Shown in pieces: positions 34,494 to 43,182 of a stretch of DNA of 64,000 nt. The notes beneath the pieces are model-generated. The model was not told where the DNA came from. It was given only the letters and a program-made list of their open reading frames with translations, and made no database searches. Position 1 is the stretch's first letter, and the number at the start of each line of letters is the position of its first letter. The position numbers were made by a program, and so were the translations under genes. This DNA is from Alteromonadaceae bacterium (lineage in GTDB: Bacteria > Pseudomonadota > Gammaproteobacteria > Enterobacterales > Alteromonadaceae): positions 1 to 64,000 of the forward strand of contig JABXHM010000012.1 in NCBI GenBank assembly GCA_013373625.1, written 5' to 3'.

Positions 34494-36449
34494 TCAAAAG
34501 TTCAAAGTAGCCAAATCGTTTTTGGTAACAGGTTTGAGCAGGGTTTGCCTGACCGGGAGATCAGCGAGACGGTGTTGTTCCGGCTTTGCACCACTGATAA
34601 TCGTAAATGTGAGTTGCGGCGCTATCTGCTGTAGTTCAGCAACGAGCTCGTACCCATTGGTATCTGGCAGGTGTAAGTCCATCAATACATGACAATACAT
34701 GTCTGGATTAGCCGTGACCTTTTGCAATGCCTGATGACCACTGTGGGCAGTATCTGCCTGATGATTAAGGCTCTTAAGTAATACGCACATTAACTCGGCA
34801 GCATCTTCGTCGTCTTCAACCACCAACAGGTGCTCATTGCTCGTATTGTCAGGCTCAATATCCACTACCGGTAGCGTCTCTTTCGCCGGTATTAAAAAGG
34901 TATCCAGTACCTGGCTCAATTCGCGTCGGTCAACTGGCTTGGCGATGACGTTATCAAATCCATCGCTAAGAAGCGATTCACGCAGCCCTTTACGACTCGC
35001 GGCGGTAACGGCAACTACCGGCGTTTGAATGCCTTCTTCACGTATGGCCCGCAGACAGTCAATGCCATTCATAGCTGGCATATGAATATCCATCAAAATT
35101 AAATGAAATGGTCGCTTCTTTTGCTCTGCAATGCGTACTTTTTCCAGTGCATCGAGTCCGTTCTGGGCATACGACACAGTAGCCTGACTCATGCCAACTA
35201 ATCTGCCGGTAAGGCGACGTATCTCCCTTAGATCATCAACAATTAATACTCTGCCATCGAGTTGCTGATTGATTTTAAACTGCTTGGCACGACGCACTGG
35301 TGCTTCTAAATCCAGTGGTACGGTGCTGACCTGTCCTGAATTGCCGGTATCGACAGTAAACCAAAACCGACTGCCTTCACCTTGTTTAGACTCAACACTG
35401 ATATTGCCGCCCATACGTTGAACAAGTTCATTGGAAATTGCCAACCCCAGGCCAGCTCCACCATGATTTGCCTGCATTAAATCTTCGATTTGCTCAAACG
35501 GTCTGAAAATCGTTTGCAGCTTATCTTGCGGCATGCCAATACCGGTATCTTTCACAGCAAAGCAAAGTTGCTGACTGGACTCGTTAAACTCAATATGAAT
35601 ATTCACCTCACCAGAATCAGTAAACTTTATCGCATTGTTAGTGAGGTTAATGAGTATTTGTCGTAGTCGGGTAGGGTCGCTTTTAATAAACTCTGGCAAT
35701 AAAGAGTCTGAGGTGATGGTCAATAGTAACCCTTTCTCGCTGGCTTGCATGACCATTAAACTGTAGAGGTCAGTTAAAAATCCGGTCAAATTGAATTCAG
35801 TACGCACCAGATCAAGTTTATTGGCCATAATCCGGGACATATCGAGCAGATCGTTCAATAAACACAATAAATGCTGGCTGTTATTTAAGATCGTTGATAG
35901 CTCTGAGTTAATATGTTCGTTTTCTGGCGAATCGAGCAATAATTCAGTGTAACCAAGAATCGACGAGAGTGGCGTACGTAATTCATGGCCAAGGTGGGCT
36001 AAAAACTTATCTTTCGCCCGGTTTTGTTGCTCCACCCGGTTACGTTCAAGGCGTTCTGTTTCTATTTCGCGGCGCACTAAAGCATAGCGAAGAGTACGCA
36101 TAAAACGAGGCGTGTCGACTTCTGACTTGGTCAGAAAATCAGCCGCTCCGGCGCGCATCACCCGATCATCGACAACACTGTCGGCTTGTCCGGTTAATAC
36201 CACTACGGGAATATTAACCGACAAGCTTTTTAGTTTTGCCAATACATCCATGGCGTTTTCCTGGCCAAGCAAGTAGTCAAGTAAACATAAATCGAAGGAT
36301 TCTGCTTTTAATAACTCAATAGCTTCGGCACCGTTTTTGGCCCAGTGCAGTTCAAACCGAGGTGAGGTACATTGTTCAAGAGAGTCGGCGGTAAGAAAAT
36401 AATCATCTTCATCATCTTCAACGAGTAATATACGTACAGTGTCGGTCAT
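34494..36449 (-). CDS. Hybrid sensor kinase: REC-HisKA-HATPase-REC-REC
   Basis: 651 residues from the ATG at 36449, with GAGAGGGTT before it and ten bases after the previous gene. The order is a receiver (VEDDEDD, Asp58), a dimerisation domain with His155 in LGHELRTPLSS, an ATPase domain (INLTNNAIKFTDSG, DTGIGMP, GLGLAISNELV), and two more receivers (LMDIHMPAMNG and LMDLHLPDTNGY, each with its Asp). No sensor domain or membrane helix, so it takes input by phosphotransfer to the first receiver, probably from the CHASE3 kinase or through the small receiver upstream. Last gene of the five-gene phosphorelay operon. Confidence 0.92.
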   Translation of the reverse strand: MTDTVRILLVEDDEDDYFLTADSLEQCTSPRFELHWAKNGAEAIELLKAESFDLCLLDYLLGQENAMDVLAKLKSLSVNIPVVVLTGQADSVVDDRVMRAGAADFLTKSEVDTPRFMRTLRYALVRREIETERLERNRVEQQNRAKDKFLAHLGHELRTPLSSILGYTELLLDSPENEHINSELSTILNNSQHLLCLLNDLLDMSRIMANKLDLVRTEFNLTGFLTDLYSLMVMQASEKGLLLTITSDSLLPEFIKSDPTRLRQILINLTNNAIKFTDSGEVNIHIEFNESSQQLCFAVKDTGIGMPQDKLQTIFRPFEQIEDLMQANHGGAGLGLAISNELVQRMGGNISVESKQGEGSRFWFTVDTGNSGQVSTVPLDLEAPVRRAKQFKINQQLDGRVLIVDDLREIRRLTGRLVGMSQATVSYAQNGLDALEKVRIAEQKKRPFHLILMDIHMPAMNGIDCLRAIREEGIQTPVVAVTAASRKGLRESLLSDGFDNVIAKPVDRRELSQVLDTFLIPAKETLPVVDIEPDNTSNEHLLVVEDDEDAAELMCVLLKSLNHQADTAHSGHQALQKVTANPDMYCHVLMDLHLPDTNGYELVAELQQIAPQLTFTIISGAKPEQHRLADLPVRQTLLKPVTKNDLATLNF

Positions 36450-36459
36450 AACCCTCTCG

Positions 36460-36912
36460 CTAGGTGTTATTGGGAAGTTCAACGAATTCTACCCAGTAAC
36501 GGCCGAGAGCCTGCATTAGATCAACCAGTCCCTCAAAATTAACGGGTTTGGTAATGTAGGAAGCGGCGCCCATATCATAGCCGCGTAACATGTCTTCTTC
36601 TTCTTTCGATGTGGTCAGAATCACCACCGGGATGCTGCGTAACGTCGGGTCAGCTTTAATTTGCTGCAATGCCTCGCGACCGTCCATGCGCGGCATATTG
36701 AGATCAAGTAAAATCAGACTTGGCCGCGGCGATAACGCGGCATCAGAAAATTTACCTTCCCGACGCAGGTATTCAAGCAGCTCAACACCGTCTTCGACGC
36801 AATGTAAGTTATTCAGAACACGGCCTTCTTTTAAGGCATCTACTGCCAGCAAACGATCGTCTTCGTCATCATCTGCCATTAATATGGTAATTGGCAATCT
36901 ACTATTAGGCAT
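36460..36912 (-). CDS. Stand-alone response regulator receiver, Rcp1-like
   Basis: 150 residues consisting only of a receiver: MADDDEDD acidic pocket, phosphoacceptor Asp70 in LILLDLNMPRMDG, Thr and Lys (VILTTSKEEED, YITKPVNFEGL). The insert after the alpha2 helix (REGKFSDAALSPRP) is typical of Rcp1-type receivers that serve phytochrome-like or CHASE kinases. No output domain, so it shuttles phosphate. It overlaps the CHASE3 kinase stop by eight bases. Confidence 0.92.
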   Translation of the reverse strand: MPNSRLPITILMADDDEDDRLLAVDALKEGRVLNNLHCVEDGVELLEYLRREGKFSDAALSPRPSLILLDLNMPRMDGREALQQIKADPTLRSIPVVILTTSKEEEDMLRGYDMGAASYITKPVNFEGLVDLMQALGRYWVEFVELPNNT

Positions 36913-38413
36913 GGCTAATTACTCCCTGTTGTTGCAAATTGGTAAACGGCTGTCCATCCTCTGGTAGGTATATTTCAAACCTGGCGCCTTGTTGAGGCTC
37001 CGAGAAGGCTTGTATCGTGCCATTGTGGCGTTCGACAATGCGGCGACATACTGCAAGTCCAATACCTGTGCCCTGATACTCTGAACGACCATGTAAACGC
37101 TGGAATGGCGCAAAAATTTTCTCCGCAAAGTTTTGTTCAAAACCAATACCATTATCCTGCAGTGTTATTTTGAACCATTTTAAACCAGGAAGTAAATGTA
37201 AAGATTCAACATTTTCTGAATATAAACTTTCATAACGAAGACTGATGTGTGGGGTGGTATCGGATTTAATGAACTTAAGTGCATTGGATAACAAGTTTAA
37301 AAACAACTGATTCATTTGGCTGGTGTCAGCTTGAATGGTGGGTAAATCATCAACGTCAATAACCGCTGAGGTTTCTTCGATCTTAATTTCAAGATCATCT
37401 AATACCGACTCCATAACGTTATTGAGGTCGGTGCTGACAAAGTCTTTTCCCCGCGTTGTAACTCTGGAAAATTCAAGTAAGTCACTAATTAGCATTGACA
37501 TTCTTTCTGCAGCATTGAGCATACGGCGTAGAAAGTCTTTACCACGTTCATCCATAACCGATTCGTAGCCAGTACTGACACGGTTACCAAAAGCACGTAT
37601 CTTGCGTAACGGTTCTTGCAAGTCATGGGAGGCAACAAACGCAAAGTCTTCAAGTTCGCGGTTGCTGCGCGAGAGTTCCTCAGCGTAAACCTGAAGTTCT
37701 GCTGTACGCTCCTCTACTTTCGATTCAAGTACCATATTGTGTTGCTGTAGCTCTCGCTGGTGGCTTATGGTTTCGCGAATATTTATGCGTAGTAAAAAGA
37801 AGATACCGAGAATCAACAGAGCAGTGGTAACGGCTGAAATGACTAGGTTAGTAATGGCGTCGGCCCGTAACTTCATAAGAGAATTAACGTGTTGGCTTTG
37901 TAGCTGTCGCTCTTGTTGTTCGATTTTAACGAACAGTGTCTCAAACTCATCATACTGTACCAGGCCGCGGTCAGTTGAAAACAGCGTTAATGCCTGTTCA
38001 CGCTGGCCTTGCCTGGCCAGTTCGACCACTTCTATCAGCGATGTTAATTTCACCTTTGAAAGATCAACAAGTTGCTGAAGACGTTGTTCTTGCTCAGAAA
38101 AGTCTGAGGAGATGGCGTTTTGCTCAACTTTTTCAATTAACCGGTTGACGCTATCCAGCGTGGTTTCATAATCAGTGAGGTACTCTTCTTTCTGCGTTAA
38201 TAGATAACCTCGTTGGCCCGATTCGGCGCGCAATATCGCTACATGAAGTGTATTGATTGAATTGATGACTTTGTTGGTAGTAAAAAGTCGTCTTTCTAAA
38301 GACGCTAATTCGTCGAGCGTATGAATCGTATAGGCTGAGTTGGCAGCGATTACAATTACAACCAGCGAAATTAGCAGTATCCAGGAAGCTGTATTGCGCA
38401 GAAAGTGGCTCAT
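36905..38413 (-). CDS. CHASE3-domain sensor histidine kinase
   Basis: 502 residues. Helices at about 11-27 and 187-208 flank a periplasmic CHASE3 domain (NTLHVAILRAESGQRGYLLTQK is the family signature). A coiled coil leads to the H-box with His263 in FVASHDLQEPLRKI, a phytochrome-type HisKA, and a HATPase (NLLSNALKFIKSD, QDNGIGFEQNFAEKIFAPFQRLHG, GTGIGLAVCRRIVE). The ligand of CHASE3 domains is unknown. The start overlaps the end of the 77-residue DHp protein (ATGA), so these two are coupled. Confidence 0.93.
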   Translation of the reverse strand: MSHFLRNTASWILLISLVVIVIAANSAYTIHTLDELASLERRLFTTNKVINSINTLHVAILRAESGQRGYLLTQKEEYLTDYETTLDSVNRLIEKVEQNAISSDFSEQEQRLQQLVDLSKVKLTSLIEVVELARQGQREQALTLFSTDRGLVQYDEFETLFVKIEQQERQLQSQHVNSLMKLRADAITNLVISAVTTALLILGIFFLLRINIRETISHQRELQQHNMVLESKVEERTAELQVYAEELSRSNRELEDFAFVASHDLQEPLRKIRAFGNRVSTGYESVMDERGKDFLRRMLNAAERMSMLISDLLEFSRVTTRGKDFVSTDLNNVMESVLDDLEIKIEETSAVIDVDDLPTIQADTSQMNQLFLNLLSNALKFIKSDTTPHISLRYESLYSENVESLHLLPGLKWFKITLQDNGIGFEQNFAEKIFAPFQRLHGRSEYQGTGIGLAVCRRIVERHNGTIQAFSEPQQGARFEIYLPEDGQPFTNLQQQGVISHA

Positions 38414-38643
38414 TCATTGTTGCCTGTGTTAGTTGGATTGAAGTTATCTACGATTTGGCTGAGACTTTCACTGCAGTCCTGGCAACCTGCAATGATTTTG
38501 TCTAATGCTGCCAAGGCTTTGTCTGGCGGAACAGCACCCTCCAGTGCAAGCTTGATTAACTCAGCTTGCATTGTAATTCGGTTTAGTGGGCGGCGGGCGT
38601 CATGCACTGCGGTTTGCAACATTGCAAACTGTTCGTCATCCAT
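38410..38643 (-). CDS. Free-standing histidine phosphotransfer-like (HisKA-only) small protein
   Basis: 77 residues with no signal or membrane helix. Residues 9-30 read LQTAVHDARRPLNRITMQAELI, which has the H-box pattern (His14, then Arg and Pro-Leu-Asn) of a HisKA dimerisation helix, and residues 40-65 can form the second helix of the pair. There is no ATPase domain. The start at 38643 lies four bases after the NtrC-type regulator stop and its stop overlaps the CHASE3 kinase start. It may be a phosphotransfer step, a kinase-dimer partner or a regulator of one; no family name recognised. Confidence 0.75.
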   Translation of the reverse strand: MDDEQFAMLQTAVHDARRPLNRITMQAELIKLALEGAVPPDKALAALDKIIAGCQDCSESLSQIVDNFNPTNTGNNE

Positions 38644-38647
38644 AATG

Positions 38648-39991
38648 TTATTGTCCGTTGTCTGTGGTGATATCACCGTAAGCATGCAGACGATTGTAAA
38701 GTGTTTTGGTACTAATACCGAGCATTTCAGCTGCAGTAGTTTTGTTGCCATCTACCTTTTCGAGGGTCGCATAGATGAGTTCTTTTTCGACATCCTCGAT
38801 AGTACGACCTGCTTTGAGGCCGGTTGATAAGGTCTGCTTTTTGGCAAAAGGTGACTCAATAGTTTTAGGTAGTTCAATGTCCACCCCCTCAGGTTCGCTC
38901 ATAATGGCAGCACGATGCACAAAATGGCGCAGTTCCCGAACATTACCCGGCCAGTCGTAAGCCGAAAGTTTTTCGAGTTGCTCCGATTGCCAGCGGAATT
39001 GGCTGTTATTCTCGCTATTGAGCTGATCAATAAAATAACGCGCCAGTAAAGGGATATCTTCTTTGCGTTCGCGTAAAGGAGGAATAGTAATGGGAAAGAC
39101 TGCCAGGCGGAAATAAATATCTTCGCGCAATACTTTGCTTTCTGCGAGTTCTTCCATGCTGCGGTTAGATGCAGAGACTACCCGGCAATTAACCGGTGTA
39201 GCCTTGGTGCCGCCAACACGGATAACCACTTTGTTTTCCAGCACGCGCAACAAATTAGGTTGCATATCAATTGGCATTTCAGTGATTTCGTCAAGAAATA
39301 AAGTACCGTTTTCAGCTTGTTCAAATACACCTGCCTTGCGGCCAATTGCGCCGGTAAAAGCGCCTTTTTCATGGCCAAACAATTCACTGCCAATGAGTTC
39401 TTTAGAGAATGCCCCACAGTTTGTTGCGACATAAGGTCCAGGGCAATCTGCGGCGGCATGAATGGCTGCCGCAACCACCTCTTTACCGACACCACTTTCG
39501 CCTAACAGCATCACGTTAGCATTGGTTTTACTTACCCGGCTGATTAGCTTGTAGAGTTCCTGCATTGGTGCAGACTCGCCAATTAACTGACCAAAATGCC
39601 GGGTGACACTCTGTTTGGTCGATTTTTTTGGGACGGATTTTTTTTGCGGCTGTAAAACTGACTCAAGTTCTTCGCGCTGAATAGGTTTAACCAGGTAGTC
39701 GACGTTGTCGCCGCACATGTCTTTGATGATACCTTTAACCGAAGGGTGACCGGTTATCAGTGTGACTCGAGGCTGCTTCTGCTCGCTATTGAGCGATTCA
39801 AGTAAGTGCAGACCTGAGCCGTCCGGCAACATGAAATCCAGCAAAATGTGATCAAATGATTCTTTACTCAGCCAGTCTTTAGCTTCGGCAAGATTTGCAG
39901 CAGTCAGTACTTCGTGACCCAGAAACTCTATAATGGTGCAGGCGACGTCCGTGAACTCAGTGTCATCGTCTACGAGAAGAATTGTTAACAA
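38648..39991 (-). CDS. NtrC-family sigma-54 response regulator
   Basis: 447 residues: receiver with Asp52 in ILLDFMLPDGSG, then an AAA+ domain with GESGVGKE Walker A, the sigma-54 loop ELFGHEKGAFTGA, Walker B GTLFLDEI, and R-finger region, and a Fis-type C-terminal helix-turn-helix (KTTAAEMLGISTKTLYNRL). It activates RNA polymerase holding sigma-54 at -24/-12 promoters. It is the first gene of the phosphorelay operon and so the likely final output. Receiver variant LITGHPSVKG and KPIQREELE carry the expected Thr and Lys. Confidence 0.94.
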   Translation of the reverse strand: MLTILLVDDDTEFTDVACTIIEFLGHEVLTAANLAEAKDWLSKESFDHILLDFMLPDGSGLHLLESLNSEQKQPRVTLITGHPSVKGIIKDMCGDNVDYLVKPIQREELESVLQPQKKSVPKKSTKQSVTRHFGQLIGESAPMQELYKLISRVSKTNANVMLLGESGVGKEVVAAAIHAAADCPGPYVATNCGAFSKELIGSELFGHEKGAFTGAIGRKAGVFEQAENGTLFLDEITEMPIDMQPNLLRVLENKVVIRVGGTKATPVNCRVVSASNRSMEELAESKVLREDIYFRLAVFPITIPPLRERKEDIPLLARYFIDQLNSENNSQFRWQSEQLEKLSAYDWPGNVRELRHFVHRAAIMSEPEGVDIELPKTIESPFAKKQTLSTGLKAGRTIEDVEKELIYATLEKVDGNKTTAAEMLGISTKTLYNRLHAYGDITTDNGQ

Positions 39992-40073
39992 CGTTCAGTC
40001 CTTATTAACGAAAATATTTTAAATTGCGGCCGGATGGCTAACTTTAACTTATTAAGCAGCGTTTTGTCTCTAT

Positions 40074-40988
40074 TTACTTGCTGTCACCGAGGGACTCTGC
40101 ATTGGGTAAAGACATTGTTTGATAACGTAATTCACCAATAAACGCTCGCGCAGCCGGGCCGAGACGGTCACCGTCTGCGAAGCACAAATGCACGATTGAT
40201 TTACGTAAACCGCCTTGCTCAAGAGGTAATGGCTTTAGTGTACCATCTTCGAGCTGGCTTTTAATAATGGCAAGCGGCAACCAGGCAAAACCCAAACCCT
40301 GACTAATGATATCGATGGATGTACGTACATGACTGACAGTCCATCGTTGTTCAGCCCCTAACCAGCCCGCATCGGCTTTTCGATCGGCAGAGGAGTCCCG
40401 CACAACAATTTGCCGATAACTTTTAAGATCAGCCAACGTTAATGTACGGTTGAGCGAATGTAACGGGTGTGATGGGTGAGCGACAGCAATAAATTCGATA
40501 TCACACAGGTCTTCGCTAAATCCGCTGTCATAAGAAAATGGTGAAATAGCAATATCAACCTCGCCGCCTTTCAGTAACGTATTGGCACCGTTAAGTACGG
40601 TTTCCATTAACTCTATTCTTAGTAGCGGGTATTCTTGTGAGACTTTGTTGAGCGCCTCGTATAGCATCTCGGTAGGAAATATAATGTCAACGGCTATGCG
40701 TAAGTAGGTTTCGATGCCGGAGGTGAGACTGTTTGCGACGCTTTCAATTTTGTGCGCTTCCTCCAACAAAAAACAAGCGCGGCGGTACATTAACTCTCCG
40801 GCCTTAGTCAGCGTAACCCGACGGCCTTCGTTGTTAAACAACGTAAGACCCAGAGCATGTTCTAATTTTTGTACTGCGTGATGAATGCTGGACTGACTTT
40901 TGTGAACCTGTTCCGCAGCCTGATTAAACCCGCCTGCTTCGACCACAGCCTTAAACATTCGCCATTGTTCAAGCGTTGCTTTCAACAT
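40074..40988 (-). CDS. LysR-family transcription regulator
   Basis: 304 residues. The winged helix at about 1-65 has FNQAAEQVHKSQSSIHHAVQKLEHALG, the LysR signature, followed by a periplasmic-binding-like effector domain ending at about 295. Target and ligand cannot be read. The nearest same-strand neighbour downstream is the NtrC operon promoter region; upstream lies the rhodanese gene on the same strand, with 78 bases between. Confidence 0.93.
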   Translation of the reverse strand: MLKATLEQWRMFKAVVEAGGFNQAAEQVHKSQSSIHHAVQKLEHALGLTLFNNEGRRVTLTKAGELMYRRACFLLEEAHKIESVANSLTSGIETYLRIAVDIIFPTEMLYEALNKVSQEYPLLRIELMETVLNGANTLLKGGEVDIAISPFSYDSGFSEDLCDIEFIAVAHPSHPLHSLNRTLTLADLKSYRQIVVRDSSADRKADAGWLGAEQRWTVSHVRTSIDIISQGLGFAWLPLAIIKSQLEDGTLKPLPLEQGGLRKSIVHLCFADGDRLGPAARAFIGELRYQTMSLPNAESLGDSK

Positions 40989-41066
40989 CTAATAGGCACT
41001 CCGCTATGCTGCCATTCCTAATTCATGGCGAGTCGTCAATGCGTAGAGATTACACCTATTAATTAA

Positions 41067-41414
41067 TTAGTTAAATGCCTTTTGAATGGTGGGGATGTCA
41101 CAACTCATGACAGCTACATGCTGATAACCCATTTTTGCCAGTTGCTCTGCAGCCAGCATTGCTCGAGCCCCTGATGCACAGTGCAGAATAATGGTTGCGC
41201 CCGGATCGGTAACTAATTCGAGTATTTTCATTTCCAATAAACCGCGCGGTATATTGATGGCGCCCTTAGCCGGTGAGTTAGCATGCTCAGCAGGCTCCCT
41301 GACATCAATGACGTAACAATCATGCCGGGCTTTCTTTGCCGCGGCTTCGGCTGCGGTGATTTTTTCAGGCTGAGGTTCAATAGCGGCCAAACGTTCTTGC
41401 AGGGTAAGTAGCAT
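41067..41414 (-). CDS. Rhodanese-domain protein
   Basis: 115 residues from the ATG at 41414, with TTGAGAACAATT as ribosome site; a TTG four codons earlier is part of that site. One rhodanese domain: CYVIDVREPAEHANSP and the active-site loop with Cys79 in LHCASGARA. It transfers sulfane sulfur to acceptors such as glutathione or protein thiols. It is divergent from an ArsR-type regulator that has the persulfide-sensor cysteine pair, which implies control by sulfide or persulfide. No membrane anchor. Confidence 0.9.
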   Translation of the reverse strand: MLLTLQERLAAIEPQPEKITAAEAAAKKARHDCYVIDVREPAEHANSPAKGAINIPRGLLEMKILELVTDPGATIILHCASGARAMLAAEQLAKMGYQHVAVMSCDIPTIQKAFN

Positions 41415-41440
41415 AATTGTTCTCAAATTTTATCAAAATA

Positions 41441-41453
41441 TAGATTAAATCTA
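41441..41453. promoter_or_regulatory. Palindrome likely to be the operator of the ArsR-type repressor
   Basis: TAGATT-A-AATCTA, a perfect 6-base-arm inverted repeat, lies 26 bases upstream of the rhodanese ATG in the region shared with the divergent ArsR gene. It resembles the AT-rich dyads bound by BigR/YgaV proteins. Inference from position and form. Confidence 0.5.
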
Positions 41454-41648
41454 ATGTTGGGATGGTGTTCTGTCAACTTGCATAAAATTTCTCATACAGT
41501 CCATATATTGAGCATGGCTTAAACTAACTTCCCTGATAATACAATAATATTTCTTGATAAAAATAGCAGATTGACGTTCAATAAAGAGGATAGCTTGCAG
41601 TAACACTTAGGCGTAGTAACGACGCTGAAATAACTAAGGTTTAACGCT

Positions 41649-41945
41649 ATGGATCCCAGTCAAATACTGAGCAGAGCAGCAGACGCTGAGCAGTTTTTAA
41701 AACAACTTTCTAATAAGACGCGCCTGATGGTGCTGTGTTCCCTACTCGAAGGTGAACGGTCGGTGACTGAACTGCTCAGTAGCGTACCGGTAACACAGCC
41801 GGTATTGTCGCAACATTTAGCCTTATTGCGAGAAGCGAAACTGGTGGCAACCCGCCGCTCTGGCCAAACGATTTATTACTCGTTGGCCGATGAGCGAATC
41901 AGGAAAACCATGCAGTTACTTTACAGTTTTTTCTGCGAAGATTGA
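41649..41945 (+). CDS. ArsR-family persulfide-sensing repressor, SqrR/BigR/YgaV type
   Basis: 98 residues, a compact winged-helix repressor (helix-turn-helix TELLSSVPVTQPVLSQHLALLREAKLV; wing RRSGQTIYYSLAD). Two cysteines only: Cys30 in MVLCSLL and Cys96 in FFCED. Their spacing of 66 residues equals that of the Cys pair in SqrR (41/107) and BigR (42/108), which forms a tetrasulfide with persulfides and releases DNA. The protein should control the divergent rhodanese gene and itself. No ArsR metal-site CxC is present. The start is the first ATG after ACTAAGGTTTAACGCT. Confidence 0.92.
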   Translation: MDPSQILSRAADAEQFLKQLSNKTRLMVLCSLLEGERSVTELLSSVPVTQPVLSQHLALLREAKLVATRRSGQTIYYSLADERIRKTMQLLYSFFCED

Positions 41946-41992
41946 TGCCGCTGAACTCGAGGTAGTGGTGTCACTTTACAGGCGAGTTATTA

Positions 41993-42670
41993 TTAGTCGT
42001 CTGCGTCCGGTGCGCTTTCTAAATCAGCTTTATCCATATTAAGCACAATGCTATGTCCGGCCCAGTCAATGTGTTTAATCTGGTGCGTTGGAACTTTAAC
42101 TTGCTTCCCACCCGGTAGCCAATCATTCAGGTTTATGATTAGGTCGGCGACCGACCATTCAGGTAGTTGCACGATAAAATCGTCAACATGTCCTGCTTTA
42201 CCATCGTTAAGTACAATAGAATAACCTTCGAGCTCCTCACAAGAACGAAGGTGTTCTTCGTTGGCCGGCGCTGTTTCGTGAACCTGCTCGGCGATGTCCA
42301 CCAACTCCATTGGATGGGCGTATTCACCCCAGGTGCCTGGACCTGTCCAATAATAACCGTATCCAAAATAGCGGAACAACAGGGATTCATATTCGCGGGA
42401 GACCGGTTGGTGAGCCTCCAGCGGCGGGCTGTTTTTAACCGCGTCCTGACTTAAATTAACGTGAAGTTTTTCATTAGTATGATCGACTTTTTCAATCGAT
42501 ACAGGGGTAATAACTACCTTACGGCTGAGTGGCAGCCATTTATTCGTATCGGCTACCAGATACCTGACAACCCATTGTTCGTCGTCTATCAGAACATCCT
42601 GACATCCACCGATGTCGCCGTCGCTGGCATGAATACCAAAGTGCTTGAGTTGGGAGAAACGAGTTTCCAT
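41993..42670 (-). CDS. PRC-barrel domain protein
   Basis: 225 residues from the ATG at 42670, with GGAGGTCAGC before it; an upstream ATG seven codons earlier is less well placed. Two PRC-barrel-like modules are present: FSQLKHFGIHASDGDIGGCQDVLIDDEQWVVRYLV-type in the first 65 residues, and EELEGYSIVLNDGKAGHVDDFIVQ-type near 150-190, each with the G-x-V-D/x-D-x-I pattern. A Gly/Tyr-rich GYGYYWTGPGTWGEY joins them. PRC barrels serve as RNA or photosynthetic-protein binding scaffolds; role here unknown, though the common bacterial use is envelope or stress. Confidence 0.85.
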   Translation of the reverse strand: METRFSQLKHFGIHASDGDIGGCQDVLIDDEQWVVRYLVADTNKWLPLSRKVVITPVSIEKVDHTNEKLHVNLSQDAVKNSPPLEAHQPVSREYESLLFRYFGYGYYWTGPGTWGEYAHPMELVDIAEQVHETAPANEEHLRSCEELEGYSIVLNDGKAGHVDDFIVQLPEWSVADLIINLNDWLPGGKQVKVPTHQIKHIDWAGHSIVLNMDKADLESAPDADD

Positions 42671-42767
42671 GCTGACCTCCAAAAATGTCAATGCTGTTGA
42701 ACATTTCTATTCAATAGCATGGCATCAGGATCAATAAACTGCGAGTTTTGGCGAAAAGAATTTATGG

Positions 42768-42792
42768 TGTCGGCAGAATAAACCTGCCGACA
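42768..42792 (-). terminator. Hairpin after maoP
   Basis: TGTCGGCAG with CTGCCGACA around a seven-base loop, 33 bases after the maoP stop on the minus strand. The following sequence is AT-rich without a strong T-run, so it is a weak terminator or 3' stabiliser. Confidence 0.45.
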
Positions 42793-42825
42793 TGCTTGGT
42801 GAAATAGCAATGAAATGGGTAAAAA

Positions 42826-43182
42826 TCAGGCGACGTCAAATTCTTCGTCAGAGTAATCTTCATCAAAGTCAGACTGATTGCTTGCCGAACTATGCAGCGT
42901 ATAAAACTGTTTTCGGTTGCGCGCCAGTTTGATGTATTTCAACCACGCTTTCTCTAAAGTACTGGAAGCGGGTGTCTCTCCTTTAAGTACCTCAATGAAA
43001 CGCTGCTCTTCAGCATTTTCAGGAACTAATTCGCCTGATTCTAATGCGGCCAGGGTTTTACCGTAACCAGATAGAATATCGGCTTCAGTAATGCTGAAAT
43101 CGCCCGACTTGCGAAATCCGTATGGGAAATGCTGACGGTCGATAAATTGCTTTTGTGGTAAACGAATATCTGTCGTCTTCAT
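42826..43182 (-). CDS. maoP: MaoP (DUF413/YifE) family protein
   Basis: 118 residues. The aligned features of E. coli MaoP are all present: FIDRQHFPYGFRKSGDFSITEADILSGYG-type opening, ENAEEQRFIEVLKGE and LEKAWLKYIKLARNRKQFYTL, then an acidic tail (DEDYSDEEFDVA). In E. coli MaoP acts with the cis site maoS to set the Ori macrodomain and is divergent from hdfR. The same divergent hdfR gene is found here at 43850, with a small extra gene between, so the synteny is kept. Confidence 0.9.
   Translation of the reverse strand: MKTTDIRLPQKQFIDRQHFPYGFRKSGDFSITEADILSGYGKTLAALESGELVPENAEEQRFIEVLKGETPASSTLEKAWLKYIKLARNRKQFYTLHSSASNQSDFDEDYSDEEFDVA

Noticed and set aside
38654-38751. Extension of the small DHp protein by 36 codons
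   Set aside because: This part overlaps the NtrC-type regulator coding end in another frame; the ATG at 38643 fits operon spacing and the H-box protein start.
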